A stretch of 64,000 nucleotides of DNA from the NCBI RefSeq assembly GCF_003990915.1, contig NZ_BHXQ01000002.1, forward strand, positions 620,001 through 684,000. The letters run 5' to 3'. Origin of the DNA: Chryseotalea sanaruensis (GTDB lineage: Bacteria > Bacteroidota > Bacteroidia > Cytophagales > Cyclobacteriaceae). Below the pieces are notes generated by a model. It was not told where the DNA came from, made no database searches, and worked only from the letters and a program-made list of their open reading frames with translations. Shown piece by piece: positions 15,748 through 23,768 of the stretch (position 1 is the stretch's first letter; each line of letters begins with the position of its first letter). A program made the position numbers and the translations under genes.

Positions 15748-16128
15748 ATGGCAAAAAAGGCAAGTAAAAAGGTTGCGAAAAAAGCAGCCAAAAAAGTAGC
15801 AAAGAAAGCTGCTAAGAAAGTAGTAAAGAAGGTAGCTAAGAAGGCTGCTAAAAAAGTAGCTAAGAAGGCTGCTAAGAGAAAACCTAATGCAGCTTTCATG
15901 GCAGCATTAACTCCTAGCGAAAACCTGGCAGCTGTTGTAGGTAACAAAGGCCTACCAAGAACTCAGATCATCAAAAAAATCTGGGAGTACATTAAGAAGA
16001 ACAAACTTCAGGATAGCAAGAACAGACGTATGATCAATGCTGATGAGAAGCTTAAGGCTTTATTCGCTGGCAAGAAGCAGATCTCAATGTTTGATCTAGC
16101 TAAAATTGTGAATAACAACGTGAAGTAA
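15748..16128 (+). CDS. SWIB/MDM2-domain protein with histone H1-like Lys/Ala tail
   Basis: 126 residues. Residues 1-48 are repeats of the type KKAAKKVAKK, as in histone H1 C-tails and bacterial AlgP/Hc1-like proteins. Residues from about 48 form a SWIB domain (AALTPSENLAAVVG, LPRTQIIKKIWEYIKKNKLQ, INADEKLKALF, ISMFDLAKIVNNNVK). The protein is probably a DNA-binding chromatin-type factor. It is a known type in Chlamydiae and Bacteroidota. It is preceded by the palindrome array, which may regulate it or be its target. A strong terminator follows. Confidence 0.93.
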   Translation: MAKKASKKVAKKAAKKVAKKAAKKVVKKVAKKAAKKVAKKAAKRKPNAAFMAALTPSENLAAVVGNKGLPRTQIIKKIWEYIKKNKLQDSKNRRMINADEKLKALFAGKKQISMFDLAKIVNNNVK

Positions 16129-16152
16129 TTCTGCACTATCAGGCATAAAAAG

Positions 16153-16186
16153 AAAGCGCAAGTTGGAGAGACTTGCGCTTTTGTTT
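16153..16186 (+). terminator. Rho-independent terminator after the SWIB gene
   Basis: AAAGCGCAAGT (16153-16163) and ACTTGCGCTTT (16171-16181) form an 11-bp stem with a 7-base loop, followed by TTGTTTTT. Confidence 0.85.
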
Positions 16187-16204
16187 TTATAGGTTTTTAA
16201 GAAT

Positions 16205-17062
16205 TTACTTTAATTTTTCTCCAAAGAAGGTGAGTACACGACTCCAGGCTAACTTAGCTGCTTCTTCATTATAACGTGTTGGAGCGCTATCGTTAAAGAA
16301 AGCATGTTGTGCTCCCATATACATGTGAACTTCGTAGGTTATATTCGATTTCTTTAAAGCTTCTTCATAAGCAGCAATACCTGCATTTACACGCTCATCT
16401 TTTTCAGCATAATGCAATTGCAATGCTGCTTTGATTTTAGGCACATCCGCGGCTTCTGGTTGTCTTCCGTAAAAAGGTGCAGCAGCTAAAAGATCAGGCA
16501 CATTTACAGCCATTGTATTAGCCATAGCACCACCCCAACAAAAACCAATACAAGCAAACTTTCCGTTACAACCTTTCAAGTCTCTTAGAAATTCGAAAGC
16601 ACCCACAAAATTTTGCGTGTTTTTGCTGGCGTCTAATTTTTGAAATAATTCACGGGCTTTATCTGCATCAGCAGGGGCACCACCCAATGGCGAAAGCGCA
16701 TCAGGAGCTAAAGCAATAAAACCCTGCGATGCAAAGCGTCTTGCAACATCTTCGGTATGTGGATTGAGTCCGCGGTTTTCATGTATTACTACAACAGCAG
16801 GATATTTCCCTTTCTTTTTAGGTCTGGCCAAATAGCCACGCATAACAACACCATCAACATTATAATTGATGTATTCAGTTGTGATACGATCATCCTCCGG
16901 ACCTATAGTGGCAGCATGTGCGTAGTTTACCTCCAAGAGGGGTAATACAGTCAGGGCAGCGGCAGTGCTGCCTGTGATCATGGCAAGTTTTTTTAGAAAC
17001 TCTTCTCGCGTAAGCGGTTTATGGGTGTACTCGTCAAATAAATTGATAATGCGTTGATCCAT
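16205..17062 (-). CDS. Dienelactone hydrolase family protein
   Basis: 285 residues. After a cytoplasm-like start, a hydrophobic stretch (LAMITGSTAAALTVLPLLEV, about 26-45) ends near YAHA, suggesting export or anchoring; the preceding residues lack a clear twin-arginine. The alpha/beta-hydrolase core shows VVVIHENRGLNPH, the nucleophile motif GFCWGG (C175), the Asp turn AEKDERV and the His loop GAQHAFFN. This Cys-Asp-His triad is that of dienelactone hydrolases. Members hydrolyse lactones or esters; the substrate is unknown here. It is convergent with the SWIB gene and has no close co-oriented neighbour. Confidence 0.9.
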   Translation of the reverse strand: MDQRIINLFDEYTHKPLTREEFLKKLAMITGSTAAALTVLPLLEVNYAHAATIGPEDDRITTEYINYNVDGVVMRGYLARPKKKGKYPAVVVIHENRGLNPHTEDVARRFASQGFIALAPDALSPLGGAPADADKARELFQKLDASKNTQNFVGAFEFLRDLKGCNGKFACIGFCWGGAMANTMAVNVPDLLAAAPFYGRQPEAADVPKIKAALQLHYAEKDERVNAGIAAYEEALKKSNITYEVHMYMGAQHAFFNDSAPTRYNEEAAKLAWSRVLTFFGEKLK

Positions 17063-17145
17063 GGGAGTTGTATTTAGATGTTAGGTTAAACGATTTAACC
17101 CTTTTATAACAACAAAACCACGGCTTTGTGACAGGTGGGAAATAA

Positions 17146-17173
17146 AAAAGCTTCTCAAAAATGAGAAGCTTTT
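17146..17173 (-). terminator. Terminator of tRNA-His
   Basis: Arms AAAAGCTTCTCA (17146-17157) and TGAGAAGCTTTT (17162-17173) form a 12-bp stem with a 4-base loop. On the minus strand it lies 5 bp after the tRNA and ends in a T-run. Confidence 0.85.
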
Positions 17174-17177
17174 AAAG

Positions 17178-17252
17178 GGTGAAAGACGGGGCTCGAACCC
17201 GCGACCCCCAGAATCACAATCTGGTGCTCTAACCAACTGAGCTACATCCACC
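17178..17252 (-). tRNA. tRNA-His (anticodon GTG)
   Basis: The minus strand folds as a cloverleaf: G-1, acceptor GTGGATG, TA, D-arm GCTCAGTTGGTTAGAGC, anticodon arm CCAGA TTGTGAT TCTGG, T-arm around GGTTCGAGCCC, and acceptor 3' strand CTTTCAC plus C73. The GTG anticodon and the extra G-1 opposite C73 identify histidine. One T-T mismatch is seen at the sixth acceptor pair. The CCA end is not encoded. Confidence 0.95.
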
Positions 17253-17326
17253 ATAAAAATTGAGGTTTCTAACCGAAAGTCTCAATTGGGTTGCAAATGT
17301 AGCCAGTCGGTTGAAATTTGCCAAAC

Positions 17327-18667
17327 CTACTTTCTGTCAAATAGCAGTCTTTGTCCCATTTGGCCATTATTTATCATGCCATTTTCATATGCCAGGTAGC
17401 CTGAAACAAAAGTATGTGTAACTGATGACTTGAAGGTTTGCCCCTGAAAAGGTGACCAGCCACATTTTGCCAGGATATTTTTCTCCTCTACAACCCAAGG
17501 ATTGTTCATGTCTACAAGAACTAAATCTGCAAAATAGCCTTCACGTATAAAGCCGCGGTCTTTAATTCTGAACAAAATAGAAGGGTTATGCGCCATTTTC
17601 TCCACCACACGTTCGATTGAAATTTTACCTTGATGAGACATTTCCAGCATGGCAACCACGCTGTGTTGTACTAAGGGCCCGCCAGAAGGAGCTTTAAAAT
17701 AGCTTTGTTTCTTTTCCTCCATTAGGTGAGGTGCGTGATCGGTAGCAATCACATCTATTTTATTGGCTAAAACACCTGCTAATATTGCTTGCTGATCACT
17801 CGCTTTTTTAACAGCGGGGTTCCACTTAATTAGTGTTCCTAATGTTTTGTAGTCGGCATCATTAAACCATAAATGATGAACGCAGGCTTCTGCGGTAATC
17901 TTCTTTTTCTCAAGTGGCGTATTGCTATCAAATAAAGCCAACTCCTTTGCTGTGGATATATGCAGAATGTGCAGGTGTGTGCCGTGCTTTTTAGCAAGTT
18001 CAACCGCCATAGAAGAAGAAAGATAGCAGGCCTCTTCGCTGCGGATAATCGGGTGTTGCGCAATGGGCACCTCTTCTCCATACTGTGCTTTTGCATCCTC
18101 CATATTCTTGCGAATCGTTGCCTCGTCTTCGCAATGCGTGGCAATTAAACCGGGGAAGCGAGAAAAAATGGCTTCAAGCGTTTGAGGATTGTCAACCAAT
18201 AAATTGCCGGTAGAAGAACCCATAAAAATCTTTAATCCACATACTTCCTGTAGATTTGTTTTCATGACTTCATCTAAATTGTCATTAGAAGCACCAAGGA
18301 AAAATGAATAATTGGCAAGAGAGGAATGGGCGGCAATCTTGTATTTATCCTCTAATAAACTTTGCGTGAAAACAGGTGGACTAGTATTGGGCATCTCCAT
18401 AAAACTGGTTACACCTCCGGCCACGGCTGCCCTCGACTCAGAAAAAATATTGGCTTTGTGTGTAAGACCCGGCTCCCTAAAATGCACTTGATCATCGATG
18501 GCGCCAGGAATCAAATACTTCCCTTTTGCATCAATAATTGAATCTGCTTGTTCGGTAGCAAGATTATTACCTGTTTTTTCGATGCGCTCGCCCTTAATAA
18601 GCAGGTCGCCCTGCCATACCTTACCTTCGTTGACTATATTCGCGTTTAGAATCAAAGTTTTTTTCAT
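17327..18667 (-). CDS. pyrC: Dihydroorotase
   Basis: 446 residues from the ATG at 18667; a 37-residue longer frame exists but would overlap the divergent helicase gene, so it is rejected. Dihydroorotase closes carbamoyl-aspartate to dihydroorotate in pyrimidine synthesis. Visible motifs are LIPGAIDDQVHFREPGLTHK (metal site), MEMPNTSP, THCEDEATI, HILHIST and ATDHAPH. The usual HxH of the first metal site is Q-V-H here, a change I recall from other Bacteroidota PyrC sequences. The Asp of ATDHAPH and the later His ligands are kept. The start is 25 bp from the divergent helicase start. Confidence 0.92.
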   Translation of the reverse strand: MKKTLILNANIVNEGKVWQGDLLIKGERIEKTGNNLATEQADSIIDAKGKYLIPGAIDDQVHFREPGLTHKANIFSESRAAVAGGVTSFMEMPNTSPPVFTQSLLEDKYKIAAHSSLANYSFFLGASNDNLDEVMKTNLQEVCGLKIFMGSSTGNLLVDNPQTLEAIFSRFPGLIATHCEDEATIRKNMEDAKAQYGEEVPIAQHPIIRSEEACYLSSSMAVELAKKHGTHLHILHISTAKELALFDSNTPLEKKKITAEACVHHLWFNDADYKTLGTLIKWNPAVKKASDQQAILAGVLANKIDVIATDHAPHLMEEKKQSYFKAPSGGPLVQHSVVAMLEMSHQGKISIERVVEKMAHNPSILFRIKDRGFIREGYFADLVLVDMNNPWVVEEKNILAKCGWSPFQGQTFKSSVTHTFVSGYLAYENGMINNGQMGQRLLFDRK

Positions 18668-18692
18668 AACATCACAAAGGTAAAACCAAAAC

Positions 18693-19949
18693 GTGTCAGC
18701 CATTACAACCTTTTCAACATTTAATCTGAATAAACAACTGCTTAATGCAGTGGCTGATTTGGGCTTTGAAACCCCCACAGAAATTCAACAAAAAGCGATA
18801 CCAATAATACAGGGAGGTCAGCATGTGATTGGCATTGCCCAGACGGGTACAGGTAAAACTGCAGCCTATATGCTGCCGCTGATGATGAAGGTAAAGTATG
18901 CACAAGGCACAGAGCCCCGTGCGGTCATACTAGCGCCTACAAAGGAACTAGTGGTGCAATTAGCAGAACATGCTCACAACTTTGCCAAGTATACAGATCT
19001 GCGCATTGTACCTGTATATGGCGGTGTAGGGATAAAGGCACATATAGATGCTATTGCCAATGGCGTTGACATTCTGGTATCGACACCAGGTCGATTTATG
19101 GAAATTTACCTTAAAGGTGATTTACCAGTTAAGCAGATAAAAACTTTGGTGTTGGATGAAGCTGACCGCATGATGGACATGGGCTTCATGCCTCAGTTGA
19201 GAAAAATTTTTGAAGTGATTCCCAGTAAACGACAGAATCTATTGTTCTCTGCCACTTTTGGAGAGCGTGTAGAAAAATTGTCGCAAGATTTTCTTGAATT
19301 TCCGGTTCGCATTGAAGTTACGCCACCTGCTACTACGTCCATACAAGTAACGCAGGAGCTATACGAAGTGCCTAACATTAAAACAAAGATTAACCTTCTC
19401 CTGCATTTGCTGGAAGACAAGGAAGATTTTCATCGTGTAATTATATTCACCAGAACCAAAGATACAGCGAACAATATTTTTAAATTTCTGGAGCGTAAAG
19501 CATTAGGCACTGTAAAAGTTATTCATTCCAATAAAGGTCAGAATACACGTATCAACGCAATGTATGAGTTTAAGGATGGGGGCATTCGCATACTTGTCTC
19601 TACCGATGTCTCAGCCAGGGGTATTGATGTAACGGACGTATCACACGTTATTAATTTTGATGTTCCTATCGTTTACGATGATTATGTGCATCGCATTGGT
19701 CGAACAGGTAGGGCGTTAAGCGAAGGCAAGGCCATCACATTTGTAAATCCTGCTGAACATTACCATATTCAAAAAATAGAAAAATTAATTCGACAAAGAA
19801 TTCCGGTAAAGAAATTACCAAGTGCTGTGGATGTTGAAGAAGCGGGAATGGAGGAGAAGCAAGACATGGCACGAGAAATTGACTGGCAGAAGAAAAAGGA
19901 TGATCCTACCTATCAAGGCGCTTTTCACGAAAGAAAGAAAAAAAAGTAG
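18693..19949 (+). CDS. rhlE: DEAD-box RNA helicase, RhlE type
   Basis: 418 residues from GTG 18693. Ordered motifs: Q motif (FETPTEIQQKAIP), I AQTGTGKT, Ia APTKELVVQ, Ib TPGRFME, II LDEADRMMDMGF, III SATFG, IV IIFTRTK, V STDVSARGID and VI HRIGRTGR. The C-terminal tail is short and basic (FHERKKKK). It unwinds RNA, with likely roles in ribosome assembly or mRNA decay. The start is 25 bp from pyrC, head to head. Confidence 0.93.
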   Translation: MSAITTFSTFNLNKQLLNAVADLGFETPTEIQQKAIPIIQGGQHVIGIAQTGTGKTAAYMLPLMMKVKYAQGTEPRAVILAPTKELVVQLAEHAHNFAKYTDLRIVPVYGGVGIKAHIDAIANGVDILVSTPGRFMEIYLKGDLPVKQIKTLVLDEADRMMDMGFMPQLRKIFEVIPSKRQNLLFSATFGERVEKLSQDFLEFPVRIEVTPPATTSIQVTQELYEVPNIKTKINLLLHLLEDKEDFHRVIIFTRTKDTANNIFKFLERKALGTVKVIHSNKGQNTRINAMYEFKDGGIRILVSTDVSARGIDVTDVSHVINFDVPIVYDDYVHRIGRTGRALSEGKAITFVNPAEHYHIQKIEKLIRQRIPVKKLPSAVDVEEAGMEEKQDMAREIDWQKKKDDPTYQGAFHERKKKK

Positions 19950-19977
19950 GGTATGCTATACACAATCAGTTACGCTA

Positions 19978-21063
19978 TTGTGTTTTATTTTCTGTTTTAT
20001 CTTCCAGCACTTTAATCTCTTTGCACAGGTATCAAACAACAGCATACATCAAAGCAGCTTTTTAATACTTGATGCTGATCCTGTTCAATCCACCACTGAT
20101 CGCTCTACTGTTGAGTGGGCATGTATTAATAAAAAGCTTACGGAGAAATGTCTTATCTATCACAACGATCAATGGTTTACTTTTAGCTCACCCATTGGTG
20201 GGCAACTTTTTCTAAATGTTTCTAATCAAGAGTGCAGGAAAAAATTTGGTGTTCAGGTATTAGTGATTGAGGGAAATCCTTGTGAAGCGAGCACGTATAA
20301 ACTTTTGCACTGCGAATCATTTACAGATCAAAATGACACCTTTATTACAATAGATTCTGTAGAGGCGAATAAACCCTACTTGATTAATATTGATGGTTTT
20401 TTAGGTGACATTTGCTCGTTTGATATTCAGCTTGCTACAAAGCCGAAAGGCTATCCGTTAAAACAGAAATCGTTAGGCACTTTACAATTACAAAGTAAAA
20501 TTGACCAAAACATTGTAACACTGAACTGGCGTGTAGATGGTGAGTTGAGAGAGGAACTTGAGCTTTTTGAAGTACACAGACAATTGAGCACAGCTTTTAA
20601 AAGCCAATTACTAAAAGAAGTGTCACTACAATTTAATGCACAAGGAAAAAGTCTGGATAATTATCAATATACAGACACGCTGAAGGATAAGGGAACTTAT
20701 GTTTATGATATCATAGGCATATCAAAAGGGGGCAAACGCAGATTATTGGATCGCAAACGAATCGGTTATTGGCCGGCAGGTGTTTACAGATCCAGCCCAA
20801 GACTATTCGCCAGTGTACCACTTAACTTTAAGAAAAAATCAGATGTCGATCTGCTAATCATGAATGAACTAAGCGGAGAGATTTTGTTTAATCGCACTTG
20901 CGTTGAGTGTTCTGATCAAGAGCTGAGTATTGACGTAACCAATGAAGTCTTAAGAGGCATACAACGATTTCGTATTGAAGTCTACCACCTTCGCTCTAAA
21001 TCGCAGGCAGCATATAACTATCGGGTATCACAAGACGGGATGTTGTTGGAGAGAATAGATTAA
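19978..21063 (+). CDS. Secreted protein, unknown function
   Basis: 361 residues from TTG 19978, which places a signal peptide (LCFIFCFIFQHFNLFAQ) at the N-terminus. A longer frame reaches back into the helicase gene but would put about 50 hydrophilic residues before the signal, so it is rejected. The mature part contains paired Cys (QECRKKFGVQ, NPCEASTYKLLHCES, GDICSF, NRTCVEC) and beta-rich segments (YQYTDTLKDKGTYVYDIIGIS) that look like Ig/fibronectin-like folds. I recognise no family. It meets the histidine kinase tail to tail with a 4-bp overlap. Confidence 0.6.
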   Translation: MCFIFCFIFQHFNLFAQVSNNSIHQSSFLILDADPVQSTTDRSTVEWACINKKLTEKCLIYHNDQWFTFSSPIGGQLFLNVSNQECRKKFGVQVLVIEGNPCEASTYKLLHCESFTDQNDTFITIDSVEANKPYLINIDGFLGDICSFDIQLATKPKGYPLKQKSLGTLQLQSKIDQNIVTLNWRVDGELREELELFEVHRQLSTAFKSQLLKEVSLQFNAQGKSLDNYQYTDTLKDKGTYVYDIIGISKGGKRRLLDRKRIGYWPAGVYRSSPRLFASVPLNFKKKSDVDLLIMNELSGEILFNRTCVECSDQELSIDVTNEVLRGIQRFRIEVYHLRSKSQAAYNYRVSQDGMLLERID

Positions 21064-23066
21064 GTAGCGGGAATAGTAACTATGAAACTTGAGCCTTTAC
21101 CCACTTCGCTGGTAAGTTCAATGTTTGCTTTTAATCGACTGACAATAATTTTTACAATAGCCAATCCCAGTCCGTGTGAAGTTTCTCCTGCGGTTGGCCG
21201 TGCGCTTAATTTTTGAAATTTTTGGTACATTTTTTCGCGATCTTCCTCGCTAAAGCCCTGACCTTCGTCCACTACTTCGAAAGTGATAAGTTGATTTGCT
21301 TTATGGGCAACAATCTGCACCTGTTTACCAGGGGGAGAATACTTGATGGCATTTGATACAAGATTACCAATTAAACGTTTAACCATCTGCTGATCTAAGC
21401 CTACCATTTCATCTTCACTCAATGTGTTAATGCTAATTTGCTTTTGATGGGCATAGGGTAAGTATTCCTCTTTGATACCTTCAATTAGTTTTTTGAGACT
21501 TATGTTTTCTATATTAAGAGCAGTTGTTTTTTCTTCAAGTTCTCGCAGCTCAAGTAACTCTTTAATTATCTCATGTCCACCTTCAATTACACGATGCCCG
21601 TGTTTTATCATTTCATTTGCTGAGGAGTTGTGACTAGTGTCTTGCTCTAACACGTACAGAATTCCCTGCAAACTATTTAAAGGTGCTTTTAGATCGTGAA
21701 CGATGGTGTTGATTAAACCATTAACTTCCTGGTTCAGCCTGTTTAACTGAATATTGTTGCTGATCAACTGTTCATTATTTCTTTTTCTATCAATACCAGC
21801 TTTTCTTATAAGATATAGGAACGTAAGCAGGCTGAGCACCAGTATGCCACCAATAATGAGTAAATAGCGCTGACGTAACACCACCTTATCTTTTTCTTCA
21901 AGACCATCAAGTGCTTTTTGTTTTGCCCGCTTTTCATTTTCAAGGTTGATATTGAATGCTTTTGCCAGAATACTACCCCTTATTGACTGATCTAAAATGG
22001 TGTCTTTGTAAAGAGATGCTAGTTGCAGGTATTTGATGGCCTCCTTGCCGCGGTTCATTTTTTCAAAAATTTTTGCCAGTACTGTGGAGCTTTCCATAGC
22101 CCAAACTTTATTTTTAACAGTAAGACTTGCCTGATACGCTTCAATACCATGTTCAAGTGCTATTTGTTCTTTGTTAAGGTACAGGTAGGCCTCTGACAAT
22201 AAAATCAGGCTAGGCAGACGTACATCAGAGATATATTTGTCTTTACTTAATTTTAACGCATTGAGAAAATGAAAACGCGCTCCATCGTAGTCTCCCTGCT
22301 TTAAACTAATTCGGCCTAAGTGACTTTCACTTCTGCAAATTAAATAATCAACACTCTGCACTTTGGCTAAAGCTGAAGCAGTTGAAACGAGCAGCTTTGC
22401 AGAGTCTAACTTTCCCAACTCAATATAAGCAAGTGCTAATGTTTCCGCTGCGTAGGCTAATCCATATTTTTCTCGTGTTGCATTGATTGTGTTAAAAGCT
22501 TTTTTACCCCAGAGCTCGGCCAATTGATAATTTTTAGAGAAGTAATATGTCTCAGATAAATTGATATAGTCAAAACTTGACCCGATGGAGTCTTGTAAGG
22601 CCTCATCAATTTCTATGGCCAACAAAAGATTATGAACAGCCATACTGTAATCACCTAGCTGATTATAGCCAATGCCCAGATTATTGTATATAATGGATAT
22701 GTTGGCACTGTCGTTTGCTTGTTTGTATAGGTCTAATGCCTTTTCATTGTAAAGAATACTTTCGGTGTACTTGCCTAAGGCTTCTATGGCCAGTGCATAG
22801 TTAAGGTAAATTCCGGCTGCTTCTTTTTTAGATCTGGCTTTATCGACAAACGTTAATGCTTCCTTTGCGAGTGCTATAGTTCGTTCATTATTACTGTCAG
22901 TATAGCAACGGATTAGTTGATTTATAATGGAGAGTCTTGCGGTGTCTACAGATGTTTTTAATAAACTGGCTTCCAGGCTGTCAACCTTACCCGATTGTGC
23001 AGTAACCCATTGCGCTAAGAGCAATAGGCAAGCCATTAGCATGCTGGTTATCAGTTTAGAGGGCAT
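21060..23066 (-). CDS. TPR-containing sensor histidine kinase
   Basis: 668 residues. Order: signal peptide (MPSKLITSMLMACLLLLAQWVTAQ), five or more TPR units in the periplasm (about 35-360; typical YNNLGIGYNQLGDYSMAVHN), a transmembrane helix (LLIIGGILVLSLLTFLYLI, about 390-410), then a HisKA domain with the phospho-acceptor in VHDLKAPLNSL (about residue 455) and a HATPase_c domain (LIGNLVSNAIKYSPPGK, DEGQGFSEEDREKMY, GLGLAIVKIIVSRL). No receiver domain and no response regulator gene nearby. It senses an unknown periplasmic signal. A 25-bp imperfect palindrome lies 45 bp upstream. Confidence 0.92.
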   Translation of the reverse strand: MPSKLITSMLMACLLLLAQWVTAQSGKVDSLEASLLKTSVDTARLSIINQLIRCYTDSNNERTIALAKEALTFVDKARSKKEAAGIYLNYALAIEALGKYTESILYNEKALDLYKQANDSANISIIYNNLGIGYNQLGDYSMAVHNLLLAIEIDEALQDSIGSSFDYINLSETYYFSKNYQLAELWGKKAFNTINATREKYGLAYAAETLALAYIELGKLDSAKLLVSTASALAKVQSVDYLICRSESHLGRISLKQGDYDGARFHFLNALKLSKDKYISDVRLPSLILLSEAYLYLNKEQIALEHGIEAYQASLTVKNKVWAMESSTVLAKIFEKMNRGKEAIKYLQLASLYKDTILDQSIRGSILAKAFNINLENEKRAKQKALDGLEEKDKVVLRQRYLLIIGGILVLSLLTFLYLIRKAGIDRKRNNEQLISNNIQLNRLNQEVNGLINTIVHDLKAPLNSLQGILYVLEQDTSHNSSANEMIKHGHRVIEGGHEIIKELLELRELEEKTTALNIENISLKKLIEGIKEEYLPYAHQKQISINTLSEDEMVGLDQQMVKRLIGNLVSNAIKYSPPGKQVQIVAHKANQLITFEVVDEGQGFSEEDREKMYQKFQKLSARPTAGETSHGLGLAIVKIIVSRLKANIELTSEVGKGSSFIVTIPAT

Positions 23067-23110
23067 AAGGTTACTTGTCTCTTAAAGTTATTAAATATTA
23101 GGCATCAGTC

Positions 23111-23135
23111 TATTACAAGAGGCCTCGATGTAATA
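23111..23135. promoter_or_regulatory. Imperfect palindrome upstream of the kinase gene
   Basis: TATTACA (23111-23117) and TGTAATA (23129-23135) flank an inner GAGGCCTC. It sits in the 190-bp gap between two divergent genes and could be an operator for either. Nothing else clear is seen in this gap. Confidence 0.4.
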
Positions 23136-23258
23136 AGTTTTTCAATTTTAAAGTTTTTTGCCAAATCATCAGCTTGAGAAAAAGTTGCGGTCATGTCTTT
23201 TATGGTATCAGGCAACTCTAGCGGTGATTAAACGTTTCTTTTTAAAACCCATTACAGT

Positions 23259-23699
23259 ATGAAAGGTATTATTTTAAGTATTAGCTGCCTGCTTTGGCTT
23301 AACATTGCTGGCGCACAAGTAAATGAGGAGGATTTGATAAAAAATGTTGTTAACAACGCCTACGTAGAGGGTATTCAAAACAGCGGAAGCATTGAGGATA
23401 TTCGTAAAGGCTTTCACCCTAGCTTTAACATGTTACGCTTTATGGAGAATGACGTAAAGCCGTACGCTATTGAAGAGTGGATTGCTGCTATTGAAAAACG
23501 CAAAGCAGAGGCTAAACCAGATTCAAAGCCTATACGTACAGAGGCAAAATTTTTATATGTTGATGTTACAGGAACAGCCGCAACTGTTAAGCTAGAATTA
23601 TACAGAGAGGGTAAGAAAACCTTTACGGATTATATTGTGCTGTATAAATTTACAGAGGGTTGGAGAATTGTAAGCAAAACATACTACAGACATCCCTAA
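23259..23699 (+). CDS. NTF2-like / lumazine-binding-type secreted protein
   Basis: 146 residues with a signal peptide (MKGIILSISCLLWLNIAGAQ). The rest is a single NTF2-like (SnoaL-type) cone: AYVEGIQNSG, IRKGFHPSFNMLRF, AKFLYVDVTGTAATVKLELYREGK, FTDYIVLYKFTEGWRIVSKTYYRHP. Such proteins are often annotated as putative lumazine-binding. The ligand or enzyme activity is unknown. It is divergent from the histidine kinase and convergent with rho. Confidence 0.85.
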   Translation: MKGIILSISCLLWLNIAGAQVNEEDLIKNVVNNAYVEGIQNSGSIEDIRKGFHPSFNMLRFMENDVKPYAIEEWIAAIEKRKAEAKPDSKPIRTEAKFLYVDVTGTAATVKLELYREGKKTFTDYIVLYKFTEGWRIVSKTYYRHP

Positions 23700-23706
23700 A
23701 AATGAG

Positions 23707-23748
23707 AAGAGGTTTTCTACAGGCCAATGGCTTAGCAGAAAACCTCTT
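23707..23748. terminator. Bidirectional terminator between NTF2-like gene and rho
   Basis: AAGAGGTTTTCT (23707-23718) and AGAAAACCTCTT (23737-23748) form a 12-bp stem with an 18-base loop. T-runs follow on the plus strand (TTATTTTTT), and A-rich sequence precedes it, so it may serve both strands. Confidence 0.75.
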
Positions 23749-23768
23749 TATTTTTTCTTAAAAAAACC

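Noticed and set aside
15648..15947. Minus-strand frame with repeated FLATFLAAF-like sequence.
   Set aside because: It mirrors the Lys/Ala repeats of the SWIB gene, so it is a shadow, not a membrane protein.
17178..17252. tRNA pseudogene because of a T-T mismatch in the acceptor stem.
   Set aside because: All other stems, G-1/C73 and the terminator are intact, so it is probably functional.
18668..18778. Longer N-terminus for dihydroorotase (37 extra residues).
   Set aside because: It overlaps the divergent helicase gene and adds non-conserved residues; MKKTLILNANIV at 18667 is the usual start.
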